The notes beneath the pieces were generated by a model. That model was given only the letters and a program-made list of their open reading frames with translations, had not been told where the DNA came from and ran no database searches. 64,000 bases of DNA, from the NCBI RefSeq assembly GCF_023715725.1, contig NZ_JAMBOT010000002.1, positions 186,001 to 250,000 on the forward strand, read 5' to 3'. This DNA comes from Paenibacillus pasadenensis (GTDB taxonomy: Bacteria; Bacillota; Bacilli; Paenibacillales; Paenibacillaceae). The position numbers were made by a program, and so were the translations under genes. Below, in pieces: positions 32,229 to 41,199 of this stretch (the stretch's first letter is position 1; the number at the start of each line of letters is the position of its first letter).

Positions 32229-33572
32229 ATGAAAGGCCAATACGTTATGAGCGGAATTATTGTAATCGCTTTATTATCCGGATGTTCATCTCCTTCCGGC
32301 AGCCCAAATACAGCAGCGTCTAACGAAACCGATCCATCTGCTGGGGCTGGGAATACGGGTGCGCAGACATTGGATTTATTGGTTCCGAATTACTATAACG
32401 ACACCGAGAAAAAGCTGTGGGAAAAAGTCGTGAACAAGTTCAAAGAGCTGCATCCCGACATTAAAGTGGAGCTGGTAGCCGGCGAGGTGAAGGTGGAATC
32501 CGGCAAGCTGACGACGATGCTGCAATCGGGCGTTACCCCGCCTGACGCGATTCTGATTAACGCGGGACCGGGCCGGGTGAAAACGCTGTCCGATGTGAAC
32601 TTGATTAAACCGCTGAACGAGCTCTACACGAAAAATAAATGGGAAGAACAGCTGAGGCCAACCGCTTACGAGCTTGTAGCCGGCGAGGAAAACATTTTTG
32701 AGCTGCCCCATACATTAGATGCCATTATGGTGTTTTACAACAAGGATATCTTTGATAAACATGGCGTTACTACTCCTGCAACAAAGGATGAGTTCATGTC
32801 CATGCTGGAGAAGCTGAAGGAAGCCGGCGTATCGCCAATTACGGTCGGAGCCAGAAACGGTTATGCAATCGGCTGGATTTTCTCGAACATTATGGAGTCT
32901 GTTGCGGGCCGTGAAGCCGTTGAAAATCTGATTTACGGAGACGGCAAATGGAATGCGCCTGAGTTCGTTAAAGCGGCCGAGACGCTGGAGGATTGGGTTA
33001 AACAAGGCTACATTCCGAAGGAAGCCGTTACCCTTACGCAAGCGGATTCGAAATTTTCTCTGCTTAGCAAAAGAGCGGCAATGGAAATTGAGGGCACGTA
33101 TCTGATTTCCGATATTGCCGATCAGAAGCTGGAAGACAGCATGGCAGCGTTCACGATGCCTTCCTTTATTGAAGGCAAAACGGCCAGCCCTACGGGCGGA
33201 ATCGGACTCACATGGGTCGTGCCGTCGAAGGCGGAGGACGAAGATTTGGCGGAGACTTGGCTGAACTTTGTGTTATCGAAGGACTTCAGCGAAATCACCT
33301 TGGGAGATCCGACCTATAACCTGATCCCGGCATCCAGCAGCTCGGCAAGCATTCAACCGGCAGGAGCTGTGCTGGCGCAGGCCATCAAGGATATCGAAAA
33401 CGGATTTGGCTACAATCCGACCGTATTTATCGGACCGGAAGCGAAGGAAGCCTACTATCAGAATTTGCAAGGACTGCTTGGCGGTCTGGTGACGCCAAAA
33501 CAGGCGATGGACAATATTGAGGCTGGAGCGGTTAAGGATCGGGCTGCCGGATATCAGGTCAAGAAGAAATAA
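32229..33572 (+). CDS. Carbohydrate ABC transporter substrate-binding lipoprotein
   Basis: 447 residues. The signal peptide ends at a lipobox (IALLSGCSSP, Cys19), followed by a Ser/Asn/Ala linker. The fold matches family 1 extracellular solute-binding proteins (LDLLVPNYYNDTEKKLWEKVVNKFKELHPDIKV, LINAGPGRVKTL, YNKDIFDKHGVTTPATKDEF). It delivers sugars to the two permeases that follow. AGGGGAGGGAAAGT precedes the ATG. The promoter must lie in the 180-bp divergent region shared with yesM, where I see no clear boxes. Confidence 0.93.
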   Translation: MKGQYVMSGIIVIALLSGCSSPSGSPNTAASNETDPSAGAGNTGAQTLDLLVPNYYNDTEKKLWEKVVNKFKELHPDIKVELVAGEVKVESGKLTTMLQSGVTPPDAILINAGPGRVKTLSDVNLIKPLNELYTKNKWEEQLRPTAYELVAGEENIFELPHTLDAIMVFYNKDIFDKHGVTTPATKDEFMSMLEKLKEAGVSPITVGARNGYAIGWIFSNIMESVAGREAVENLIYGDGKWNAPEFVKAAETLEDWVKQGYIPKEAVTLTQADSKFSLLSKRAAMEIEGTYLISDIADQKLEDSMAAFTMPSFIEGKTASPTGGIGLTWVVPSKAEDEDLAETWLNFVLSKDFSEITLGDPTYNLIPASSSSASIQPAGAVLAQAIKDIENGFGYNPTVFIGPEAKEAYYQNLQGLLGGLVTPKQAMDNIEAGAVKDRAAGYQVKKK

Positions 33573-33600
33573 TCCGGAAGTAGGCGAATTACAAGAAGAA

Positions 33601-33615
33601 TTGAAAGCGCTTCAA
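33601..33615 (+). promoter_or_regulatory. cre-like sequence between binding-protein and permease genes
   Basis: TTGAAAGCGCTTCAA has the AAGCGCTT core of catabolite-responsive elements but is one base short of the 14-bp consensus. It may be a roadblock site for CcpA or a LacI-family protein. Confidence 0.3.
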
Positions 33616-33656
33616 AGTGAAGGCCCGTATGTCATGCAACCCTTGGAGGGATAGCA

Positions 33657-34598
33657 ATGAGTACAACAAATATGGTGGTGAATCCTTCATCCGTCAATGA
33701 AGCCAACCGGCTTGCTTCAAAAGGAAAACGCAGCATCAAACGTATGTTAATCATTCTTTCGTTTCTTTCCCCCGCGTTAATTCTATACATCCTGTTTATG
33801 CTTTATCCGATGGCGGATGCGGTTCGTCTCAGCTTTTTTGATTGGGACGGGGCGGCGCCAACGATGAACTTTGTCGGAGCCGCTAATTACACGCAATTAG
33901 CGCAAGATCCGATCTTCCTCAAATCTCTGTTTAACAACTTTTATTGGGTCGTGCTTTCGCTTGTACTAATGATATTGCCGACGCTCGCTATTTCCGTAAT
34001 GATCGCCAAGCTGAAACGGGGAAAGATGTTTTTCCGGGCCGGATTTTATCTGCCATCCGTACTTTCGCTCGCGGTTATCGGGGTGCTGTGGTCCAAAATT
34101 TACGAGCCATCCTATGGAGCGATTAATGTATTTCTCAGACAAGTAGGGCTGGGAGCCTTGGCGCAAAATTGGCTTGGAGAACCGTCTATTGTCATCCCCG
34201 CTCTCGTAATCACCAGCACATGGGCGTTCTACGGCACGTATATGGTTCTGTTTCTGGCAGGCTTGCAAAGCATTGACAATTCCATGTACGAAGCTGCAGA
34301 TATTGACGGTGCGGGCCCGCTCCGCAAGTTCTGGAACATTACCGTGCCGAGCCTGCGAAACACGATGAACGTCGTCGTCAGCATGGTTGTCATCCACGCC
34401 TTGAAAGGCTTTGGCCTTGTGTGGATTATGACCCAGGGAGGCCCCTTTTACAAAAGCGAGGTGGTGGCGACTTATGTGTACAAAGCGGCTTTCAGCATGA
34501 ACAAGGTCAGCTATGCGTCGGCTGGAAGCGTCGTGCTCGGCATTATTGTTATCGGACTGACGATCGCCTTCAACTATTGGCGGGATAAGGGGGAATAG
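33657..34598 (+). CDS. Carbohydrate ABC transporter permease (MalF-like)
   Basis: 313 residues with six membrane helices. The first is MLIILSFLSPALILYILFMLYPMADAV. The coupling loop reads YEAADIDGAGPLRKFWNITVPSLRNTM (EAA motif, 20 residues plus G), which would contact the ATPase. It pairs with the next gene, 3 bp downstream. GGAGGGATAGCA precedes the ATG. No ATPase gene is present in the operon. Confidence 0.94.
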   Translation: MSTTNMVVNPSSVNEANRLASKGKRSIKRMLIILSFLSPALILYILFMLYPMADAVRLSFFDWDGAAPTMNFVGAANYTQLAQDPIFLKSLFNNFYWVVLSLVLMILPTLAISVMIAKLKRGKMFFRAGFYLPSVLSLAVIGVLWSKIYEPSYGAINVFLRQVGLGALAQNWLGEPSIVIPALVITSTWAFYGTYMVLFLAGLQSIDNSMYEAADIDGAGPLRKFWNITVPSLRNTMNVVVSMVVIHALKGFGLVWIMTQGGPFYKSEVVATYVYKAAFSMNKVSYASAGSVVLGIIVIGLTIAFNYWRDKGE

Positions 34599-34601
34599 AA
34601 C

Positions 34602-35429
34602 ATGCGGACACGTTTGGCTAACCCGCAAGTCCTGTTATGGACCGTTCTGCTCGTGCTGCTTGCGGTCGTAACGCTGCCGATCTTCTGGGCTGTATTGGCC
34701 AGCTTCAAAACCAACATGGAAATTGTCAATCAGCCCTTCTCCCTGCCGAAGTCATGGAGTTTCGATAACTATGCCAAGGCGTGGGACTTGGGCAACTTCA
34801 GCACTTACTTCTGGAACACCACGATCATTACGATTGGCGGCATGCTGCTTGTTCTCATCGTAGCCTGCCCGGCTGGATACGCCTTTGCGCAGATCAAATT
34901 TAAAGGAAACAATCTGATTTTTTATCTGTTCCTGCTCGGCATGGCGCTTCCGGTCCAAGCCATCATCATCCCCGTCTTTTATCAATTAAAATCCATTGGG
35001 CTTGTAGACTCGCTTTCGGGCGTGGTGCTTGTTTCCGCTGGACTGGCCCTTCCGTTTTCGGTCTTCCTGATGCGGAACACGATGAAGGATATCCAGAAGG
35101 AATTAAGAGAGTCAGCCTATGTGGACGGCGCGTCGGAATGGAGAGCGTTCTTTTCCATCATGCTCCCGCTTGCCAAGCCCGCAGTCGTAGCTCTGCTCGT
35201 GTTTACGTTCATGAGCATCTGGAACGATTTCCTGCTTCCTCTAGTGCTGCTGATCTCCAACGAGAATTTCACGTTATCGCTTGGTCTGCTGTCCTTCCAG
35301 GGCGAGAATTCCACCAACTTTGGCCTGATCTTTGCAGGCACCGTTATTAGCATGATTCCGAGCATTATCGTGTACCTGATTTTTCAGCGTCAATTCGTGG
35401 AAGGCATGTCCGACGGGGCAGTTAAATAA
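34602..35429 (+). CDS. Carbohydrate ABC transporter permease (MalG-like)
   Basis: 275 residues, six membrane helices. The EAA-type loop is LRESAYVDGASEWRAFFSIMLPLAKPAV. The C-terminus YLIFQRQFVEGMSDGAVK is the typical MalG end (F-V-x-G-[LM]-x-x-G-A-V-K). It starts 3 bp after the first permease and forms the channel with it. Confidence 0.95.
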   Translation: MRTRLANPQVLLWTVLLVLLAVVTLPIFWAVLASFKTNMEIVNQPFSLPKSWSFDNYAKAWDLGNFSTYFWNTTIITIGGMLLVLIVACPAGYAFAQIKFKGNNLIFYLFLLGMALPVQAIIIPVFYQLKSIGLVDSLSGVVLVSAGLALPFSVFLMRNTMKDIQKELRESAYVDGASEWRAFFSIMLPLAKPAVVALLVFTFMSIWNDFLLPLVLLISNENFTLSLGLLSFQGENSTNFGLIFAGTVISMIPSIIVYLIFQRQFVEGMSDGAVK

Positions 35430-35462
35430 ATTTCTGACGTACAAAAAAGGAGAGAGATCGAT

Positions 35463-35819
35463 ATGGCAACAGTGACAAATGCAAATGAAGAAAAATACAT
35501 GTATCCCGTAGAATGGGGCGGGCTTCAGTGGCTGATGGGTCAAGAAATCGATTCCGAGTGCGAGTTAACCTTCGGCATGGTATTTATCCATCCGGGCACG
35601 GAAAATCCCCGCCACATCCATCCCAACTGCGAAGAGGTTATCTTTGTTCTCTCCGGCGAATGCGACCACACGCTTGGAGACGAGGTTGTTCATCTCAAGC
35701 CAGGCATGCTGCTGCGGATTCCGCGCAACGTCCCGCATAATGCAAAGGTCACCAGCTGGGAGCCATGCCGCATGATTATCGCTTACTCCGCGCCTGACCG
35801 CAAAACGATCGGCGAATAA
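35463..35819 (+). CDS. Cupin-domain protein
   Basis: 118 residues, a single cupin barrel. Motif 1 is HIHPNCEEVIFVLSGECDHTLGDE, with metal-binding His, His and Glu. Motif 2 is LRIPRNVPHNAKV, with the last His. Small cupins in sugar operons are often isomerases, epimerases or mutarotase-like enzymes, or bind the sugar without catalysis; I cannot tell which. AAAAGGAGAGAG precedes the ATG. It is the first of five likely enzyme genes after the permeases. Confidence 0.88.
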   Translation: MATVTNANEEKYMYPVEWGGLQWLMGQEIDSECELTFGMVFIHPGTENPRHIHPNCEEVIFVLSGECDHTLGDEVVHLKPGMLLRIPRNVPHNAKVTSWEPCRMIIAYSAPDRKTIGE

Positions 35820-35847
35820 CAGACATTCAGCAGAGAGGGACGTGGAT

Positions 35848-36930
35848 ATGTACAACATTAAATTCAATTACGAGTACGACCGGAAAATCAGAGTAGGCTT
35901 CATCGGCTGCGGCGCCCATGCGTTCCGCAATGTGTATCCGACGTTTGATTATGCGCCGATTGATCTGGTCGCAGTATGCGATCTGAATGCAGAGCGCGCG
36001 GAAATTTACCGTAAACGGTTCGGTGCTGACAAAGCCTATACGAGCCATCTGGAGATGCTCAAAAAGGAACAGCTGGACGCGGTGTTTGTCGTGCTGAACT
36101 TTGACCAGAACGGCCATCCGCTCTACCCGAAAATCGTGCCGGATATCCTTGCCGCCGGCTTGCCGGTCTGGATTGAGAAACCGGTAGCCTATACGGCTGA
36201 AGAGGCGGAACGCCTGCTGGAGCTTGAAGATAAATCAGGCCAATTTGTTCTGGTGGCCAACAAACGCTATTTTTACCCGACGTTTGAAAAGGCTCGGCAA
36301 ATTCTCGACCGTCCTGAATTTGGAGAATCGGTGTCGATTAACGGGCGTTACCCGCTGACGCTGTCGCCGTTTCAGCCGGAGATTAACACCAGAACGAGCT
36401 TGCATTGGTTTCTGGATATTTGCCACCCGATGTCGGGCATTCACTACCTCATGGGCGATGTGAAGGAGATGTGTTTTATTGAGCATCAGCCAAGCGGCAA
36501 TGTCCAGACGCTGCTGAAGTTCAAGTCAGGCGCAATCGGCTCGCTGCAGCTTTCCTCCACGCAGGCGGAGACAAGCCCGCTCGAACGTTTTGAGGTCATC
36601 GGGGACAAGCAAAATGTCGTCATCGATAACGCAATGAGGCTCATTTACTACAAAGGGAAAAAGGGCAGCGGCGAGTACGGCAAAGCTCCGATTTACATCG
36701 GGGATGATCCTGCGGACGGCCCTGTATTATGGGAGCCGGAATATTCTCTTGGACAGATTTACAACAAAAACCTGCTGCTGCAGGGCATGGTGCAGAGCGT
36801 TAATTATTTTGCCAGCCACGTCTTGGAAGGGAAAAAAATCACCCGTTCGACGCTTAAAGACTCCTTGCATTTAACGCGCATCTTCGATGCTTATAAAAAA
36901 CGTTCGGATCAGTGGATTACGATTGAATAG
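35848..36930 (+). CDS. Gfo/Idh/MocA-family oxidoreductase
   Basis: 360 residues. The Rossmann half begins VGFIGCGAHAFRNVYPTFDY (G-x-G-x-x-A/H) and has LVAVCDLNAERAE. The family motif EKPVAYTAEEAERLLEL contains the substrate-side Lys. The C-terminal half has HWFLDICHPMSGIHYLMGDV and LKFKSGAIGSLQLSS. Such enzymes oxidise a hydroxyl of a sugar or cyclitol with NAD(P). GTG 35842 is too close to the ribosome site GAGAGGGA, so ATG 35848 is chosen. The substrate is undetermined. Confidence 0.92.
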   Translation: MYNIKFNYEYDRKIRVGFIGCGAHAFRNVYPTFDYAPIDLVAVCDLNAERAEIYRKRFGADKAYTSHLEMLKKEQLDAVFVVLNFDQNGHPLYPKIVPDILAAGLPVWIEKPVAYTAEEAERLLELEDKSGQFVLVANKRYFYPTFEKARQILDRPEFGESVSINGRYPLTLSPFQPEINTRTSLHWFLDICHPMSGIHYLMGDVKEMCFIEHQPSGNVQTLLKFKSGAIGSLQLSSTQAETSPLERFEVIGDKQNVVIDNAMRLIYYKGKKGSGEYGKAPIYIGDDPADGPVLWEPEYSLGQIYNKNLLLQGMVQSVNYFASHVLEGKKITRSTLKDSLHLTRIFDAYKKRSDQWITIE

Positions 36931-36942
36931 GGAGGTCAAACC

Positions 36943-37854
36943 ATGAAGCTTAGTGTGTGCTCGGATATGCTCGGCTGTGAATCATTTGACGAGGCGCTGC
37001 AACAGGCAAAAGCGCTTGGGTTCTCCTATGTGGATTTGAGAGCCAAGCTGGACGGTTACACCCTGGATAACATCCCGATGGACGCGGCCCGTGTCATCAA
37101 GGGCAAGCTGGATGCAGCCGGCATGAAAGTAAGCTGCTTGAGCTCATGGGCGGTTAATACCTGCTCCTTCTCCGGGCCTCCGAAATATGACAATTACGAT
37201 GAACAGCATCATCAGGAAATGAGCCAGGTACTTGAGCGGCTGTTCGATCTGGCGGATTTGTTCGAAACGTCTTATGTTCGGGTTTACTCGCTTCATCGGG
37301 CGGAAGGCTTCGATGGGCTCCCGATGTCGGAAAAGGACGTCGCATATCGCTATAATGCAGCGATTTTGGCTCGCCATGCCGAGCATGCCCGGACCCGGAA
37401 CAAAACGATTCTTGTTGAAAACGAGCCACCGACGCTGACGAAAAACGCCAAGGAGCTTGGCATTCTGGCGCGGTACGCCAATCATCCTAATCTTAAGATC
37501 AACTGGGATATTATCAACGGCTGGAGAGCCGGAGAATTTCCAGAACTGGATGCCTACGAGCATGTGAAAGGTTATGTTTGGCAAACGCATCTGAAAGGGG
37601 CTAACCGCGCTTACGATTCGCAGGACGAACAGCATCCGCACGGCTTGTTCGGCAATTTTGCCATTGCCGGTCGGGATGATTACGATCATGAGCCGGTGTT
37701 GAGAGCGATTGCCCAGCATGATCCGCAAGCGATGATGACGATTGATACTCACTATCCATCCTTCTATCAGCAAGACCAGATCGGCGAGGCGGAGGTTGTC
37801 AGGCTGACCAAGCTTCATGTTGAAGCTCTAGTGAACGGAGTGGAGGCAAAGTGA
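36943..37854 (+). CDS. Sugar phosphate isomerase/epimerase (AP-endonuclease-2-like TIM barrel)
   Basis: 303 residues. The barrel starts MKLSVCSDMLGCESFDEALQQAKALGFSYVDLR. Metal ligands are likely the Glu in ILVENEPPTLTKN, the Asp in LKINWDIINGW, the His in WQTHLKG and the Asp/His in TIDTHYPS. The family includes inosose dehydratases, tagatose epimerases and xylose isomerase-like enzymes. The reaction here is unknown, but with the oxidoreductase next door a keto-sugar step is likely. The last codons overlap the next gene's GTG start. Confidence 0.9.
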   Translation: MKLSVCSDMLGCESFDEALQQAKALGFSYVDLRAKLDGYTLDNIPMDAARVIKGKLDAAGMKVSCLSSWAVNTCSFSGPPKYDNYDEQHHQEMSQVLERLFDLADLFETSYVRVYSLHRAEGFDGLPMSEKDVAYRYNAAILARHAEHARTRNKTILVENEPPTLTKNAKELGILARYANHPNLKINWDIINGWRAGEFPELDAYEHVKGYVWQTHLKGANRAYDSQDEQHPHGLFGNFAIAGRDDYDHEPVLRAIAQHDPQAMMTIDTHYPSFYQQDQIGEAEVVRLTKLHVEALVNGVEAK

Positions 37855-39068
37855 CCCAAAAAGCGGTTCTGGTAGGTGCGCTGGATACAAAAGGCGCAGA
37901 GTTTGATTTTGTCAAACAGGCGCTCGAGTCGCTTGGCGTTGAAACCTTTGTCATTGATATGGGAGTGCTCGGCACGCCGTTTTTCACTCCTGATATCAGC
38001 AGTGCAGAGGTGGCCGAGCGCGGCGGAATGAGTCTGGCTGAGCTGCAGAAGCAGAACGATCGAGGGAAAGCGATCTCCGTTATGATGGACGGCGTGTCCA
38101 GCATAATGGCGGATCTGCTGGAGCAGGACCGGATAGGAGCTGTGTACGGCATGGGCGGCACGGCTGGAACGACGATTGGCGCGGCAGCGATGAGAGAAGT
38201 GCCAATTGGCATTCCCAAGCTGCTCGTATCTACGGTCGCATCAGGTAATACCCGGCCCTACGTTGGGGAAAAAGACATTATGATGATGTACTCCGTTGTC
38301 GATATTGCGGGCATCAACAAGCTGTCCCGGCGGATTTTGCGCAACGCCGCGTATGCTTTGGCCGGTATGATACAGGAGATTTCGAGAGAGCAGGATGACG
38401 AAACGGAAAAGCCGATGCTCGGCGCGACGATGTTCGGCGTTACCACGCCATGTGTAACCCGGGTACGGGAGCTGTTAGAGGAGCAAGGGTACGACGTCCT
38501 TGTGTTTCATGCCACAGGCGCCGGGGGAATGGCGATGGAAGAACTGATCCGGGCGGGATTCATTAAAGGCGTTGCGGATATAACGACAACAGAGCTTGCG
38601 GACGAGCTGGTCGGAGGCGTTTTCAGCGCCGGGCCGAATCGATTGGAGGCGGCGGGTGCGGCGGGCATTCCTCAGGTCGTGTCTGTCGGCGCATTGGATA
38701 TGGTCAATTTTGGCCCGCCGGAGACGGTGCCGCAACAGTTCAAGGACCGGACTTTTTATATTCATAATCCAACCACAACGCTAATGAGGACGACCTTATC
38801 CGAGAACTCGGAGCTGGGCCGGCGAATTGCGCTTAAGCTTAACGCAAGCCAGGCAGGAACGATCGTCATTTTTCCGCAGGGCGGAGTTTCCATGTTGGAT
38901 CGGACCGGACAGGCTTTTGACGGCGTGGAGGAGCGCAAGGCTTTATTAAAAGGAATCAAGGAGCATCTTCGCGAGGATATCCCTTTAATCGAGACGGAAG
39001 AAAATATTAACGACCCGGCTGTAGCTGCGCTAATCGCGGAGCGGCTGCTCGTTATGATGAATAAGTAG
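37851..39068 (+). CDS. Tm-1-like (UPF0261) ATP-binding protein
   Basis: 405 residues. The N-terminal domain reads VLVGALDTKGAEFDFVKQAL and the Gly-rich ATP loop AVYGMGGTAGTTIGAAAMREVPIGIPKLLVSTVASG. The C-terminal part has GATMFGVTTPCVTRVRELLEEQGYDVLVFHATGAGGMAMEEL. This is the fold of the plant antiviral protein Tm-1 and its bacterial relatives, whose enzymatic role is not known. The start is GTG, overlapping the isomerase stop (GTGA). In bacteria and fungi such proteins commonly occur with, or fused to, the TIM-barrel family encoded by the next gene. Confidence 0.93.
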   Translation: MTQKAVLVGALDTKGAEFDFVKQALESLGVETFVIDMGVLGTPFFTPDISSAEVAERGGMSLAELQKQNDRGKAISVMMDGVSSIMADLLEQDRIGAVYGMGGTAGTTIGAAAMREVPIGIPKLLVSTVASGNTRPYVGEKDIMMMYSVVDIAGINKLSRRILRNAAYALAGMIQEISREQDDETEKPMLGATMFGVTTPCVTRVRELLEEQGYDVLVFHATGAGGMAMEELIRAGFIKGVADITTTELADELVGGVFSAGPNRLEAAGAAGIPQVVSVGALDMVNFGPPETVPQQFKDRTFYIHNPTTTLMRTTLSENSELGRRIALKLNASQAGTIVIFPQGGVSMLDRTGQAFDGVEERKALLKGIKEHLREDIPLIETEENINDPAVAALIAERLLVMMNK

Positions 39069-39092
39069 ATCCTAGCTTAGGAGGAATGGAAC

Positions 39093-39923
39093 ATGGCAAT
39101 TTCCAGAAGCGAGATTTTGAAGCGGCTCCATGCGCAAATCAAGGAAGGTAAAGCGCTCGTCGGCACGGGGGCGGGTACAGGGCTGTCGGCCAAATGCGCC
39201 GAAGCGGGCGAAGCCGACATGATTATTATTTACAACTCGGGCCGTTACCGCATGGCGGGGCGCGGTTCGCTGGCCGGACTGATGCCTTACGGCGATGCCA
39301 ATAAAATTGTCGTGGAGATGGGCGGAGAGGTGCTGACGATCGTGAAGGATACGCCGGTGCTTGCCGGAGTATGCGGCACGGACCCGTTCCGGCTCATGGA
39401 GGTGTATCTGAAGCAGCTCAAGGATATGGGCTTTTCCGGCGTCCAGAATTTCCCGACCGTCGGGCTAATTGACGGGGTTTTCCGCCAAAATCTGGAGGAA
39501 ACGGGCATGGGGTATGACCTTGAAGTTGAAATGATCCGCAAAGCGCATGAGCTGGATCTGTTCACCACTCCTTATGTGTTCAGTGAGGAGGATGCGATCA
39601 AAATGGCGCAAGCCGGAGCTGATGTGCTTGTCGCCCATGTCGGACTGACGACCAAAGGCGCGATCGGCGCCAAAACGGCGTATACACTCGACGAATCGGT
39701 CGATTTGGTGCAGCGAATTCATGACGCAGGCAAATCCGTCAATCCCGATATTCTGGTCATCTGCCACGGCGGGCCAATCTCGGAGCCGGAGGATGCGGCT
39801 TATGTGCTTGAACGCACTAACGGCGTTGTCGGATTTTTCGGAGCCTCCAGCATTGAGCGGCTGCCGACCGAGGTGGCAATTACGCAGCAGGTGGAAAAGT
39901 TCAAACAATTAACGACAAAGTGA
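39093..39923 (+). CDS. Phosphoenolpyruvate hydrolase-like TIM-barrel protein
   Basis: 276 residues. Hallmarks are [89 protein letters not shown] and [18 protein letters not shown]. The family is related to PEP mutase/hydrolase-like barrels. It nearly always goes with the Tm-1-like protein, suggesting they act in succession or as one complex. A reaction cleaving a phosphorylated keto-acid is plausible but not shown. GGAGGAATGGAAC precedes the ATG. Last gene of the operon. Confidence 0.92.
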   Translation: MAISRSEILKRLHAQIKEGKALVGTGAGTGLSAKCAEAGEADMIIIYNSGRYRMAGRGSLAGLMPYGDANKIVVEMGGEVLTIVKDTPVLAGVCGTDPFRLMEVYLKQLKDMGFSGVQNFPTVGLIDGVFRQNLEETGMGYDLEVEMIRKAHELDLFTTPYVFSEEDAIKMAQAGADVLVAHVGLTTKGAIGAKTAYTLDESVDLVQRIHDAGKSVNPDILVICHGGPISEPEDAAYVLERTNGVVGFFGASSIERLPTEVAITQQVEKFKQLTTK

Positions 39924-39928
39924 GACGT

Positions 39929-39961
39929 TAAGCCCCTTTTCTAGCGAAAGGGGGCTTTTTG
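39929..39961 (+). terminator. Terminator of the carbohydrate operon
   Basis: AAGCCCCTTTT and GAAAGGGGGCTT arms pair around CTAGC, followed by TTTTT. Confidence 0.88.
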
Positions 39962-40035
39962 AATGCACGACCTTAAAAAAATAGAGCAAGTGTACAATTT
40001 CGCTGTAGCAGCAGAAACGTACAAGCGCTCACGCT

Positions 40036-41130
40036 TTGATTTTCATACTCTGCTCCAAATGGAGTAGGGAGGGAATCGAGATTAGTGAAATCAAAGTCAT
40101 CGCAACGATTCGTGTAGGCAGCAGGCCGTCGGATATCGCCATAAATAAGCGCACCGGCATGTTATATGTACCGAATAACGGCAGCGGCAGTCTATCGGTA
40201 ATTGACAGCCGTTTGAATCGGGTCGTTGCGACTGTTGAAGGGCTCGCCGGAGCCGTTTTCACTGCCGTCAATCCGCGGACGAATCAAATTTTTGTGTCGG
40301 GTTTGACAGGCAAGCTGTTTATAATTGACGGCAGGTCAAATAAGCTCGTCCGCACTTTGGAGGCAGGCGGGGCTTTTGCTTCCATCGCGGTCAACATCAA
40401 GACAAATAAAGTATATGCGCTTAATATTGAACGAAACTCGGTTACGGTTGTTGACGGCACGAGGGAGAAAGTCATCGCAACGATACCGGTTGGAACGCAA
40501 AATCCCAGCTTTGCAGCTCCTCATGCGGTTGCCGTTAATCCGTTTACAAATCGGGTGTATGTGTTAAATACCGGATCGAATACTGCAACGGTCATTAATG
40601 GATGTACCCATCGCGTAATGTCTGCCATAAAAGTGGGGCAGGGACCGCTCTCGCTTGTTATTAATTTACGTACGAATCGCCTTTACATTGCGGTTGAAGA
40701 GAGGAGCAGCGTGTCAATCGTCAACGGGCGGACGAATCAGCGGATCAAAACCATTCCAAACGTTGGAGACATTGACACCTTTGCGGTTAATCCTGTAACA
40801 AACCTTATTTACGCGCCGGACGACACGACAAACAGCTCTAAAATTACGGTTATTAACGGGAAAACGAATCAAATTATGACGACGATTCAAGGCGGAGAAT
40901 CGCCGCGGATTCCGGTAGTTAACCGCAAGCTGAATCGCATTTATGTCTCAACCGCCGGAGAAGAAATACCGCCAAGCCGGGCGACAGTCATCGATGGAGC
41001 GACGAGTAAAATCATTAAAGCGGATCTTCGTATGGGGCTGGGGACGTCGGCAGGCGTCGTCAACGAGAAAAACAACCGCGTTTTTTTCGCCAATGGTGCG
41101 GGGAATACAATAACGGTGCTGTCTGGATAA
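40036..41130 (+). CDS. YVTN-type beta-propeller repeat protein
   Basis: About 350-364 residues made of seven or so 42-45-residue repeats of the type [VI]-x-N-x-x-T-N-x-[IVL]-Y-V-x-N...V-T-V-I-[DN]-G...V-[IV]-A-T-I-x-V-G (for example NKRTGMLYVPNNGSGSLSVID, NPFTNRVYVLNTGSNTATVIN, NEKNNRVFFANGAGNTITVLSG). This is the YncE/surface-layer beta-propeller family. There is no signal peptide, so its site is unclear. The only canonical in-frame start is TTG 40036, with a poor ribosome site. AGGGAGGG at about 40065-40072 instead points at ATT 40081, which would be a rare start codon (ISEIKVIATIRVGSRP). Confidence 0.85.
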   Translation: MIFILCSKWSREGIEISEIKVIATIRVGSRPSDIAINKRTGMLYVPNNGSGSLSVIDSRLNRVVATVEGLAGAVFTAVNPRTNQIFVSGLTGKLFIIDGRSNKLVRTLEAGGAFASIAVNIKTNKVYALNIERNSVTVVDGTREKVIATIPVGTQNPSFAAPHAVAVNPFTNRVYVLNTGSNTATVINGCTHRVMSAIKVGQGPLSLVINLRTNRLYIAVEERSSVSIVNGRTNQRIKTIPNVGDIDTFAVNPVTNLIYAPDDTTNSSKITVINGKTNQIMTTIQGGESPRIPVVNRKLNRIYVSTAGEEIPPSRATVIDGATSKIIKADLRMGLGTSAGVVNEKNNRVFFANGAGNTITVLSG

Positions 41131-41142
41131 TGCTCGATAACA

Positions 41143-41177
41143 AAAGGTGATATCCTTCGGCGGATATCACCTTTTTT
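41143..41177. terminator. Bidirectional terminator
   Basis: AAAGGTGATATCC (41143-41155) and GGATATCACCTTT (41162-41174) pair exactly, followed by T. It lies between the propeller gene and the convergent gene ending at 41200. Confidence 0.9.
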
Positions 41178-41199
41178 AATTAATGTTTATGAATAAGCT

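Noticed and set aside
32075..32323. Small membrane-like frame (82 codons) in the yesM/binding-protein divergent region
   Set aside because: It overlaps the start and leader of the binding-protein gene out of frame; the hydrophobic run is probably an A/T-rich promoter region effect.
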